Below, one piece after another: positions 26,338 through 32,674 of a DNA stretch of 33,266 bases; the first letter of the stretch is position 1; each line of letters opens with the position of its first letter. The translations under genes and the position numbers were made by a program. The notes under the pieces are model-generated. The model had not been told where the DNA came from and ran no database searches. It was given only the letters and a program-made list of their open reading frames with translations. This DNA is from UBA6215 sp964484255 (GTDB lineage: Bacteria > Omnitrophota > Gorgyraeia > Pluralincolimonadales > Pluralincolimonadaceae): contig CAZAEH010000015.1 in assembly GCA_964484255.1 (NCBI GenBank), positions 1 through 33,266 on the forward strand, read 5' to 3'.

Positions 26338-26356
26338 TAAGCCATTGTAAGGAAAA

Positions 26357-26384
26357 ATTATAGCACATCAATGGAATATGTCAA
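26357..26384 (-). promoter_or_regulatory. Near-consensus sigma70-type promoter for the ilvD operon
   Basis: On the minus strand, -35 TTGACA (26384-26379) and -10 TATAAT (26362-26357) both match the consensus exactly, separated by 16 bases. Transcription should start near 26350, giving a leader of about 70 bases before the ilvD ATG at 26277. It is the best promoter noticed in the window and sits at the head of the 26-kb co-directional gene run. Confidence 0.8.
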
Positions 26385-26461
26385 TGATATTATAGGACGT
26401 TACCCTTACGCCTGAATAGACGTAAAAAGGCGGGATTTTCTTTCAAAATATAGCAGGTTTA

Positions 26462-27043
26462 TTACAATTTACCGTAATATTTCAAGGCATAATCAATATC
26501 CAGCACCGTCATCTGCCCGTCGCCGTCCAGATCCCCTTTCTTAAGACATTTTGCGCAACGTTCAAAACAGCAAAAGACCGTCTTCAAATATTTCTTCTCG
26601 ACCAACGGCGGGATATAGTCATAAAACTTCTCTTCGCCTTCCAGTCTTTTCTTGTAAAAAGAATACAACCCCATCGTGCTCTTTTCTGAATTGCATTTTT
26701 TGCATGACCAAACCTGGTTGTGTATGGCCTGTATGGTATCGCATTCGGGACAGCGCTCATTCACTAAAAACGACCTCGGGACTATGTGTTCACGGGCTAA
26801 CTGCGTTTTGCTTCCGCAATAGGCGCATTCCTTATCTGATTCCGCGAACTGCCAGTCCTCCCTCTCTATATCGGACCATCTCTTCTTTCCTGATCTCAGG
26901 TCCTTGAACGTATCCTTGATAAAACCGTAATACTTTTTCTTGGCATCTTTACCGTTCGCGCATTTAAAAGCACTGCAGGTGATTATTTTGGCATATTGAA
27001 AATTAATAACATCTATTAATGTCTTTACGTCGGGATCGGGCAT
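26462..27043 (-). CDS. HNH endonuclease-like protein with C-terminal dockerin-like calcium motif
   Basis: 193 residues. The centre is an HNH domain with zinc-binding pairs C73/C76 and C114/C117, the REHIVPRS core (E85, H86) and the trailing CKKCNSEKS (N118); an additional CPEC pair lies at 98-101. A short cysteine-rich link (C158, C159, C163, C166) leads to GDLDGDGQMTVLDIDYALKY (170-189), a dockerin/EF-hand loop with D171, D173, D175 and D182 at loop positions 1, 3, 5 and 12. No signal peptide is seen. The ATG at 27043 follows GGAGAT. Function is unknown; a DNA-cleaving or defence role is possible but inferred. It lies just beyond the distal end of the attC array and has no recognisable attC after its stop. 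Confidence 0.65.
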   Translation of the reverse strand: MPDPDVKTLIDVINFQYAKIITCSAFKCANGKDAKKKYYGFIKDTFKDLRSGKKRWSDIEREDWQFAESDKECAYCGSKTQLAREHIVPRSFLVNERCPECDTIQAIHNQVWSCKKCNSEKSTMGLYSFYKKRLEGEEKFYDYIPPLVEKKYLKTVFCCFERCAKCLKKGDLDGDGQMTVLDIDYALKYYGKL

Positions 27044-27074
27044 GGATATCTATCTCCGCCGTTATTGTTCTATT

Positions 27075-27428
27075 TCAATCCAAGCAATATCGCCTTCCTC
27101 TCCATGGGAAAATCCCTGTATATTCCCTGCCGGTAAAAGGATCTAAAGGCACTGTTTGTAAAAATTCGGGAGCGAGTTGGCTCAATGAATCGACGTATTT
27201 ACCGTATTTGTTTTTGTATAATTTGTTGGATAACCCTATTCCCGTCAATTCAAGATAAGCATTAACTTTGGCTTCTTGGAGAATCGCCTTCTTAAAGCTC
27301 GGGATAAACGATTTTGCATAAAAGGCTTCATTCGGCGAAAGTTTTGAAACATCGCTGTCGAGATCTGCTACCGCATTGCTTATCTTATAATAAGGTTCGG
27401 CAGAATAGGATATGGCTTTGTACATCAC
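27075..27428 (-). CDS. Small protein with pseudopilin-head-like C-terminus, possibly part of a frameshifted gene
   Basis: 117 residues from a GTG at 27428, directly after the stop of the small upstream ORF in another frame. The C-terminal part (NKLYKNKYGKYVDSLSQL followed by PLDPFTGREY) resembles the head segment found in many pseudopilin-like and Planctomycetes-type hypothetical proteins: an aliphatic helix, then G-x-Y-x-x-S-L and P-x-DPF-x-G. No ribosome-binding site is obvious at the GTG. Together with the upstream ORF it could be one gene broken by a frameshift, or a coupled pair. No function is assigned. Confidence 0.45.
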   Translation of the reverse strand: MMYKAISYSAEPYYKISNAVADLDSDVSKLSPNEAFYAKSFIPSFKKAILQEAKVNAYLELTGIGLSNKLYKNKYGKYVDSLSQLAPEFLQTVPLDPFTGREYTGIFPWRGRRYCLD

Positions 27429-27430
27429 AT

Positions 27431-27679
27431 TTAAATATACGGCCTTTGCTCCGGCGCAAACTGCTCGAGCAATTTATTAAAATCATCCTCGTTGGTTATT
27501 TTGGCTTCTTTTTTAAAATTCTCGAATACCGCGATAAAAGATACCGCTTCGCCTTTTAGCGCTGTCCTATCTAATGAGTCAGATATATTTTCCCCTGATT
27601 TAACAATAACCGTATCTCCTAACGCAGGCATAAAATTCGATATTGTTATGAATATTGCTACAATTATAATTTTTTTCAT
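27431..27679 (-). CDS. Small exported protein, unknown function
   Basis: 82 residues starting with a clear Sec-type signal peptide (basic KK, hydrophobic IIIVAIFITI, ALG cleavage-like site near residue 21). The mature part is hydrophilic and rich in charged residues. GAGGAG precedes the ATG at 27679. The start lies 27 bases after the R' core of the first attC, as expected for a cassette gene, yet no attC follows the unit. Its stop at 27431 is immediately followed by the next ORF in another frame, so it may be the intact front of a broken longer gene. Confidence 0.5.
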   Translation of the reverse strand: MKKIIIVAIFITISNFMPALGDTVIVKSGENISDSLDRTALKGEAVSFIAVFENFKKEAKITNEDDFNKLLEQFAPEQRPYI

Positions 27680-27705
27680 GCTTTCTCCTCTTATTATCTA
27701 TACTC

Positions 27706-27768
27706 TTCTAACGTTTGAACTCAGTGGAAGTGAACGTAGAAAGCCCCCGATGGAGTGAAATGTTAGCA
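27706..27768 (-). repeat. attC site 1
   Basis: Follows the TPR cassette gene. R'' is TGCTAAC (27768-27762) and R' is GTTAGAA (27712-27706), with the shared palindromic arms between. R'' complements the left end of the TPR cassette (GTTAGCA in attC 2) exactly. It is the most distal attC seen. Confidence 0.88.
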
Positions 27769-27779
27769 CTGATTATTTA

Positions 27780-28211
27780 CTACTGCTCCCGGCCAGAATA
27801 CTTTTTAAGTTTCCGAAGGAATTCAGGATCAATTTTATTTTCGCCTCCCATTTCAATTACTTTATGAATATCCTGCCAAGCTTTATCATATTCCTTTTTG
27901 GATGCATATGCACATGCTCTGCTATAATAGCAGTCGATATATTTAGGATTTAATTCTATTGCTTTATTGAAATCCGATATTGCTTTGTCATAATCCCTTT
28001 CATTATAATATATAAAACCGCGCGAACTGTAAGCCAAGAAATTATTTGATTTCAGATCTATAGCCTTGTTGAGGTCCGCTAAAGCCTCTTTATACTGGCC
28101 CTTTGCGGCGAGAACGGTTCCGCGGCCAGCATATGGCATTGAGGATGCAGGATTAAGTGACAATGCTTTTTTAAAGTCCGGCAGTGCGTTATTATATTCT
28201 CTTTTGTTCAA
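27780..28211 (-). CDS. TPR-repeat cassette protein, 5' end apparently frameshifted
   Basis: 143 residues from a TTG at 28211, made of tetratricopeptide repeats (for example YKEALADLNKAIDLKSNN, then YDKAISDFNKAIELNPKY), a protein-interaction fold. The TTG has no ribosome-binding site. The same frame stays open upstream to 28322 and encodes a further repeat (DEALGYFNKAIRTNPNY), but contains no ATG, GTG or TTG ahead of it. A good GGGAGG sequence with GTG at 28326 exists in a different frame that stops after nine codons. This suggests a one-base indel near 28300-28326 has broken the original start, or a sequencing error. It is followed by attC 1. Confidence 0.6.
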   Translation of the reverse strand: MNKREYNNALPDFKKALSLNPASSMPYAGRGTVLAAKGQYKEALADLNKAIDLKSNNFLAYSSRGFIYYNERDYDKAISDFNKAIELNPKYIDCYYSRACAYASKKEYDKAWQDIHKVIEMGGENKIDPEFLRKLKKYSGREQ

Positions 28212-28347
28212 ATAAATTATACCGCGGGCTTCATATGCATAACCATAATTAGGATTGGTCCTAATTGCTTTGTTAAAATAACCGAGTGCCTCATCATCAT
28301 TGCCCTGATCTATACATATTCTTCACGATATGCCTCCCGTTTATATA

Positions 28348-28401
28348 TGCTAACGTCTGAACTCGGCGGGTGCGCGCATCCGCCGGAATGAGATGTTATG
28401 G
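28348..28401 (-). repeat. attC site 2
   Basis: R'' CCATAAC (28401-28395) and R' GTTAGCA (28354-28348). At 54 bp it is the shortest site, with little sequence between the arms (loop centred on TGCGCGCA). Follows the gene at 28413-28817. Its R'' does not complement the left end of its own cassette (GTTGGCC). Confidence 0.85.
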
Positions 28402-28412
28402 ATTTATATATC

Positions 28413-28817
28413 TCATTCTTCGGTTACCCGTCCATCCTTATACAGTATAATACCGTTTTTTAATTTGCGATCTTTATTGTGTTGTGTGCAGGTGACAATA
28501 ATGGTATCTGAAGGCGCATCCGGTTTAGGTCGCATATAGATATATTGCTTGTTTAAGGCTGGGCAATTTACAAATTTTTCATCATCCAAATAGGTTGGGA
28601 TCAGGTCTGTTAGCTTAGAAGGCCATTTGCCATTATTGTCTTCTTCGTACATCGTACATGCCGCTCCAATCATTTTAAGGTTATTCCGGCACGCTATATA
28701 TGAGATTGTGCCTGGAGGATAATTTGGTCTTGGAATAATAAAAAATCCCCAGATAATCAAGATGCTTATAAAGACCCATATAACATGCAAAAATGGGTGT
28801 TTCTTTATTCTATACAA
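28413..28817 (-). CDS. Single-span membrane protein with pseudopilin-like head
   Basis: 134 residues with one transmembrane segment (about 9-28). The outer part begins CRNNLKMIGAACTMYEEDNN and continues with GKWPSKLTDLIPTYL and NCPA, closely resembling the head region of prepilin-like proteins (DUF1559 or GspG style: C-x-x-N-L-K-x-I-G, Y-x-x-D-N-x-G-x-x-P). The usual N-terminal prepilin cleavage sequence (G followed by FTLIE) is absent. The start is TTG at 28817, with AGGA upstream, overlapping the preceding ORF by 13 bases. Function unknown; shares a cassette with the small ORF upstream. Confidence 0.6.
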   Translation of the reverse strand: MYRIKKHPFLHVIWVFISILIIWGFFIIPRPNYPPGTISYIACRNNLKMIGAACTMYEEDNNGKWPSKLTDLIPTYLDDEKFVNCPALNKQYIYMRPKPDAPSDTIIVTCTQHNKDRKLKNGIILYKDGRVTEE

Positions 28818-29005
28818 GCTTTTCCTGTCAATACCTTACCTTCATCTTTGCTAAAACTATCTTTTTGGGGCAAGGAATCGAATGTTTCAATAATTACGCT
28901 TCGCGCTCCAATGCCATGAAGAAATACTCCACCGACGGCAAACCAAAGAAAACCTATTATTATCAATGGCCATCCTAGTTTCTTATCCTTATTCTGTATG
29001 GCCAA
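28805..29005 (-). CDS. Small membrane protein whose start lies in the cassette junction
   Basis: 66 residues with one hydrophobic segment (about 11-32: WPLIIIGFLWFAVGG). The only start is TTG at 29005, which is part of the R' core of attC 3; recombination cuts between G and TT, so the ORF begins at the first base of the cassette. No own ribosome-binding site is possible inside the cassette. The ORF is followed, with a 13-base overlap, by the pseudopilin-like gene. It may be the remains of a longer gene. No recognised family. Confidence 0.4.
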   Translation of the reverse strand: MAIQNKDKKLGWPLIIIGFLWFAVGGVFLHGIGARSVIIETFDSLPQKDSFSKDEGKVLTGKACIE

Positions 29006-29072
29006 CGATTGAACTCAACTACCGAACCCCGCTAAAACTTACTGGGCCGTTCGCTGGAGTTAATTGTTGGTA
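29000..29072 (-). repeat. attC site 3
   Basis: R'' TACCAAC (29072-29066) and R' GTTGGCC (29006-29000). More divergent than its neighbours: the plus-strand arms read GATTGAACTC and GGAGTTAATT and pair almost fully. Ends three bases before the stop of the gene at 29075. Confidence 0.82.
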
Positions 29073-29074
29073 AA

Positions 29075-29494
29075 TTATTTCCTTACTATCATCTCCTTGA
29101 ACCATTCATTAGACGGTTTCTGAAAGAGAAGAACTGCCGCAAATATCTGAATAATTGATTGTCCGATGCAAAGCAACGGATAAATAGGGAATCCTCCGTA
29201 TGGGCTAAAAGGATGGCGCAATAACAATAAAACTGCAAACGGAATCCCAAATATACCGAGAAAAGCAACGAAAGATATCCGAGCCCAATCCTTTCCCTTC
29301 CCGATCATATAGAAAATAAACCAACTGATGCCATTGACAACAAACGTTACAAACAAGGTGAAAACAAAAGGTATTTTATAGCAATCGTTTGGCTCAGCTG
29401 TAATGCCTCGCAGAACTCCAAAACCAAGAGTGATGTACAAAAGAGTTACTGCTCGTCCGACTTCGCTCGGTCTATCAGATTCATCTTGATTCAT
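29075..29494 (-). CDS. Four-helix membrane protein, paralogue of the gene at 30257
   Basis: 139 residues with about four membrane segments (15-29, 41-63, 71-93, 103-124) and a short hydrophilic N-terminus. It shares RPSEVG, LLY, GVLR, MIGKGK-WAR and the C-terminal LLFQKPSN-WF with the cassette protein at 30257-30664, so the two are paralogues. AAGGAG precedes the ATG at 29494. It shares a cassette with the gene at 29542, because only an attC core remnant separates them. Function unknown; no catalytic motif is visible. Confidence 0.65.
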   Translation of the reverse strand: MNQDESDRPSEVGRAVTLLYITLGFGVLRGITAEPNDCYKIPFVFTLFVTFVVNGISWFIFYMIGKGKDWARISFVAFLGIFGIPFAVLLLLRHPFSPYGGFPIYPLLCIGQSIIQIFAAVLLFQKPSNEWFKEMIVRK

Positions 29495-29518
29495 GGTTTA
29501 ATCTCCTTTCATTTATAT

Positions 29519-29525
29519 GTTAGGC
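29519..29525 (-). repeat. attC remnant (isolated R'' core)
   Basis: GCCTAAC on the minus strand, 17 bases after the stop of the gene at 29542, where an attC is expected, but the rest of the site is missing and the next gene's ribosome-binding region follows. It complements the left end of that cassette (GTTAGGT in attC 4) at six of seven bases. This fits deletion of an attC that fused two cassettes. Confidence 0.55.
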
Positions 29526-29541
29526 ATTTATAATAATTCTC

Positions 29542-30129
29542 TCAAAGAACTTTCCTGCTTAAACCTATCCACGTCCATATTATTCTATCTAAATGCCATT
29601 TTGAATTAGCACTTGAATAAATGTAGGCATAAAAACGAGTAAATGAAAATATAAGCACCTTTGTAACAGGGACGTAAATTGAATATTCATGTTCAGATAA
29701 ATAAACAATCGCGTCATTATTATTCAAATCAAATATTGAAGATTTTTCATCTTCTTTTACTACTAATATTCTTAGGCTAGTAGGCTTAGGTATTCCCTCC
29801 AAGTTTAAAGGGTACGTGCCTTGTGTCTTTTTATATTTCTCCATTTCCATTATTAGAGGATTCAATTTACTGCAAATCTGCCATTTCTGAAACATAATTA
29901 TTCCATGACCGATAGCTGTAAGGCCTACGGCTAAAACAACGATGACAACCGAGTTCGCAATGAAAGATTTTAATGACCATTTAGCCGGATGCAGAAGGAA
30001 TATTGCTATTATTATCATGAAAAGAAAAGGCCAACCAAAAAAATAATTCGCAGCATATCCGCCTAATGCCACTAAAAAGCCGAAAACTCCAAGAATGGCA
30101 CCCTTTATTATTGAATGCTTATCTGGCAT
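29542..30129 (-). CDS. Membrane protein with pseudopilin-like C-terminal segment
   Basis: 195 residues. Three hydrophobic segments (about 8-25, 29-46 and 55-75) are followed by a soluble part with MEMEKYKKTQGTYPLNLEGI, the helix-G-x-Y-P-x-x-L pattern seen in pseudopilin heads and in other proteins of this array, then beta-rich sequence (DAIVYLSEHEYSIYV). AGGAG lies before the ATG at 30129. It is the first gene of a two-gene cassette that probably arose by fusion. Function unknown. Confidence 0.6.
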   Translation of the reverse strand: MPDKHSIIKGAILGVFGFLVALGGYAANYFFGWPFLFMIIIAIFLLHPAKWSLKSFIANSVVIVVLAVGLTAIGHGIIMFQKWQICSKLNPLIMEMEKYKKTQGTYPLNLEGIPKPTSLRILVVKEDEKSSIFDLNNNDAIVYLSEHEYSIYVPVTKVLIFSFTRFYAYIYSSANSKWHLDRIIWTWIGLSRKVL

Positions 30130-30178
30130 TATGTACTCCTATTTGGTTAATACTTGGTACAAATATATTTATTTCTTC

Positions 30179-30253
30179 ACCTAACGATTGAACTCAGCGG
30201 GAGCGACCATATAACTGGCGGCAAGCGCCGTCCGCTGGAGTGAAATGTTAGGC
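30179..30253 (-). repeat. attC site 4
   Basis: R'' GCCTAAC (30253-30247) and R' GTTAGGT (30185-30179), both fitting the RYYYAAC/GTTRRRY consensus fully. The central region contains an extra stem (GGCGGCAAGCGCCG). R'' complements the left end of the 30257 cassette exactly. Confidence 0.92.
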
Positions 30254-30256
30254 AAG

Positions 30257-30664
30257 TCATTTCTTTACTCCCATTTCACTGAACCAGGCATTAGATGGTT
30301 TTTGAAAAAGAAGGGCTATCGCAACTACCTGAATTACCATATGCCCTATGCGAAGCAAGACAGAAAGGGTGGCAAACATATTCAAGGAGTACTGAAATGA
30401 AAAAACTTGGAATGGAACTCCAATAATGAAAAGAGCGAGGAAGGTGACTCGGGCCCAATTCTTTCCTTTTCCAATCATATGGAACATATACCAATTGATG
30501 CCGATTAGGGCAAATATTATTAACATGGCAGGAATAAAAGGTATTTTCCAGCATTCGTTGGTTGCATCCGTAATATCTCGCAGGACGCCTAGGCCAAGGG
30601 TGAAGTACAAGAGTTTCACTGCCTGTCCGACCTCGCTTGGCCTATAAAATCTTTCCTGATCCAT
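30257..30664 (-). CDS. Four-helix membrane protein, paralogue of the gene at 29075
   Basis: 135 residues with about four membrane segments and the same landmarks as the protein at 29075: RPSEVGQAVKLLYFTLGLGV near the N-terminus, MIGKGKNWARV in the middle and LLFQKPSNAWFSEM at the C-terminus. The loop between the third and fourth helices differs most. The ATG at 30664 follows an AAAGG sequence. It forms a complete cassette between attC 5 and attC 4 with matching end cores. Function unknown. Confidence 0.68.
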   Translation of the reverse strand: MDQERFYRPSEVGQAVKLLYFTLGLGVLRDITDATNECWKIPFIPAMLIIFALIGINWYMFHMIGKGKNWARVTFLALFIIGVPFQVFSFQYSLNMFATLSVLLRIGHMVIQVVAIALLFQKPSNAWFSEMGVKK

Positions 30665-30685
30665 GATTTAACCTTTATTAATCAT

Positions 30686-30762
30686 GCCTAACAATTGAAC
30701 TCAGTTGCTAGCCCCCTTATAAACAGAATGCCGGGACAGTCCGCTGCAGTGAAATGTTAGAA
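30686..30762 (-). repeat. attC site 5
   Basis: R'' TTCTAAC (30762-30756) and R' GTTAGGC (30692-30686). The interior shares the CGGGACAGTCCGCT block (plus strand) in part with attC 6 and attC 7. R'' differs by one base from the left end of its cassette. Confidence 0.9.
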
Positions 30763-30784
30763 GATATATTAAAAACATACTAGT

Positions 30785-31309
30785 TTATTCTATCTTTAAT
30801 CGATTTTTTATTTCTGCATATTTATTTTCTACTTCTATTGTGAGTGGGGACTGAGGGTTAATTTCTTTCATTCTATTTATTACTATTGTTATGTTTTTTT
30901 GTGCATTATTAAATCTGTTGTTCTCAATTGAATTAATCTTCTCTTGCCATTTTACCATTGATCTTCTTCCCCACTCGGTTTTCATTTTGTTTAAATCAGA
31001 TTCATCACTTTTTGGCAATTTAGCTTGCCAAGCTTCATGTTTATTAAAGAATTCGATTATAGTGTTGGCTTCTCCATAAAGGCCTTTTAATCCTGAATAC
31101 TTCTTCTGCCATAAGATTCCGCCTAAAATAGCAATAATAAGAATACCTGTCTTTGGAAACCACTGAAAAATAATATTTAATGGCGATAAGGAAATAATAA
31201 AGGGTACGCCAACCTGCTTGAAATGGTTTATATCTATAAGGACGTTCATTGCGAGAAAGAATATACCTACAAATACATAGGTAAATATCGAAAAAGTTCG
31301 TTTCCCCAT
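30785..31309 (-). CDS. Membrane protein with C-terminal coiled-coil-like region
   Basis: 174 residues. Hydrophobic segments lie at about 9-27, 33-50 and 54-66. From residue 75 on the chain is hydrophilic and mainly helical, rich in K, E and N (for example WQEKINSIENNRFNNAQKNI), consistent with a coiled coil or helical bundle on one side of the membrane. No family recognised. The gene is followed by attC 5 and preceded by attC 6, forming one cassette. Base composition is strongly AT-rich. Confidence 0.6.
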   Translation of the reverse strand: MGKRTFSIFTYVFVGIFFLAMNVLIDINHFKQVGVPFIISLSPLNIIFQWFPKTGILIIAILGGILWQKKYSGLKGLYGEANTIIEFFNKHEAWQAKLPKSDESDLNKMKTEWGRRSMVKWQEKINSIENNRFNNAQKNITIVINRMKEINPQSPLTIEVENKYAEIKNRLKIE

Positions 31310-31320
31310 TATTTATCCCC

Positions 31321-31395
31321 TGCTAACGGTTAAACTCAGCGGCTGGCACCATAACCTAAGGCATTGGGATAGTCCGCTGGAGTGAAATGTTAGGC
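31321..31395 (-). repeat. attC site 6
   Basis: R'' GCCTAAC (31395-31389) and R' GTTAGCA (31327-31321). The R'' exactly complements the left end of the 31396 cassette, and the stop of that gene directly abuts the site. Confidence 0.92.
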
Positions 31396-31983
31396 CTATT
31401 TTTTATTTCCGAAGTCATCCCGCGTATTGTCAATGCCGTCGGGACCGATAGAATATAATATACAATGATTTTGTGTGTTTTTCTGGTATTTGAATCGATT
31501 TCCCCATAAATCGTTGAGCAACCAATCTTTTTCTTTTGGATCACCTGACAGCAAATCATCCAAAGATGCAGGATAATCTTTATTTTTGAGCTTATAGTCT
31601 TCAAGTGCAACTTGCACTCTTCCTAATTTGTATACCAATCTATCATCGTTTTGAACAGCAAATCTAGGGATAATAATCTTGCCTAAGAGGGGTAAAATTA
31701 CTATCAAAACTAAGATTATATCTGCAGGCGTAATCCTTTTTTCTTGGATTGGATTATTCCATAGTTCTTTCCCAACCGAGATTAGCAATAATCCATAAAT
31801 CAACGAACAGACAGATAAGATTCTCGAACTTTCAACTTCCGCGCTAGAAACAGGCATATCGGAAATCCAACCTATACTGCCCATAATAAAACTGAGGCCA
31901 CCTGAGAAAAGAAGGAAAATGCCTATTGTTGCCGCAATTACTCCTATGCATTTTCTTATTTCTATCATTAGTTTATTTCGCAT
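31396..31983 (-). CDS. Membrane protein with GspG-like (pseudopilin head) C-terminus
   Basis: 195 residues. Three hydrophobic segments (about 11-38, 54-68 and 86-103) precede a soluble region resembling the head of the major pseudopilin GspG: LEDYKLKNKDYPASLDDLL, then LLNDLWGNRFKYQ and YSIGPDGIDNTRDDFG. The DLWGN-F-Y and S-G-D-x-T-x-DD elements correspond to the GspG DPWGxxY and calcium-loop regions. There is no prepilin leader, so it is not a standard pseudopilin. ATG at 31983; an alternative start is MIEIRK at 31968. One complete cassette with matching end cores. Confidence 0.65.
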   Translation of the reverse strand: MRNKLMIEIRKCIGVIAATIGIFLLFSGGLSFIMGSIGWISDMPVSSAEVESSRILSVCSLIYGLLLISVGKELWNNPIQEKRITPADIILVLIVILPLLGKIIIPRFAVQNDDRLVYKLGRVQVALEDYKLKNKDYPASLDDLLSGDPKEKDWLLNDLWGNRFKYQKNTQNHCILYSIGPDGIDNTRDDFGNKK

Positions 31984-31993
31984 TTTATCATTA

Positions 31994-32068
31994 GCCTAAC
32001 GTTTGAACTCAGTGGCTAGCACCTTAACCCAGGATGCTGGGACAGTCCGCTAGAGTGAAATGTTAGAC
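31994..32068 (-). repeat. attC site 7
   Basis: R'' GTCTAAC (32068-32062) and R' GTTAGGC (32000-31994). R'' exactly complements the left end of the 32080 cassette (GTTAGAC in attC 8). Interior closely resembles attC 5 and 6. Confidence 0.92.
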
Positions 32069-32079
32069 ATACTATTTTA

Positions 32080-32556
32080 TTAATGCTTTGCTCCTAATAT
32101 ATGAAATAATAGCACTTTAATGAAATATACCACCCAAGCGAAAATAAAAGCAAGGACCAGATAAGCAATGATACAACCTAAACCTATAAGTAATGGGCGT
32201 CCCCAAGATTTTCTTTTATATTCCGATTCATAAGTATCTTTAACATATCTGATTTGTTTCTTTGCTACTGAAAAATACCACGTCAATAATATAACAATGC
32301 TTATTAATCTAAATGGCAAATCTGGTATAGAAGGTATAAGTTCGCTGATTAATAGCATGAGAACGAACCATATCAAATTCCCATAAAACCATTTCATATT
32401 TAATGCTGCTTCTTCAGGTCTTCCAAGTACTTTTGCATTTCTAGCGTGTAGAAATGCTCCAAAAGAAGGTGAAAATACTAAGCTCCAGTTAGCTGCCGCA
32501 TTGGGGCTCCAAATTTCTGGTTTCGAAGGCTGTGCTGGAATTTGGCTATTATCCAT
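32080..32556 (-). CDS. Membrane protein of unknown function (W-P-N-A-A-N-W-S-L-V-F motif)
   Basis: 158 residues. A proline-rich N-terminus leads into IWSPNAAANWSLVFSPSFGA, then HARNAKVLG; this opening recalls a family of small membrane proteins often annotated as hypothetical. Three hydrophobic segments follow (about 57-72, 80-94 and 123-152). The start at 32556 has AGGAG upstream. It is a complete cassette between attC 8 and attC 7. No enzymatic motif is visible. Confidence 0.65.
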   Translation of the reverse strand: MDNSQIPAQPSKPEIWSPNAAANWSLVFSPSFGAFLHARNAKVLGRPEEAALNMKWFYGNLIWFVLMLLISELIPSIPDLPFRLISIVILLTWYFSVAKKQIRYVKDTYESEYKRKSWGRPLLIGLGCIIAYLVLAFIFAWVVYFIKVLLFHILGAKH

Positions 32557-32568
32557 TTTATCTCCTTT

Positions 32569-32631
32569 GTCTAACGATTGAACTCAGCGGGTGCGAGCAG
32601 AGCGAGCCTCCGCTGGAGTGAAATGTTATGA
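32569..32631 (-). repeat. attC site 8
   Basis: R'' TCATAAC (32631-32625) and R' GTTAGAC (32575-32569). R'' exactly complements the left end of the 32675 cassette (GTTATGA in attC 9). At 63 bp it is a short site. Confidence 0.92.
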
Positions 32632-32674
32632 GCTGTTTAATTCATAATATAAGCGTTAATAACAATTCTATTGG

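Noticed and set aside
26278..26356. ilvD leader considered as a T-box or leader-peptide attenuator
   Set aside because: About 70 bases is too short for a T-box, no peptide rich in Leu, Ile or Val codons is present, and no terminator hairpin with a T-run is seen.
26390..26440. Possible terminator after the HNH gene (TTACG/CGTAA stem)
   Set aside because: Only a five-base-pair stem with a large loop; too weak to call an intrinsic terminator.
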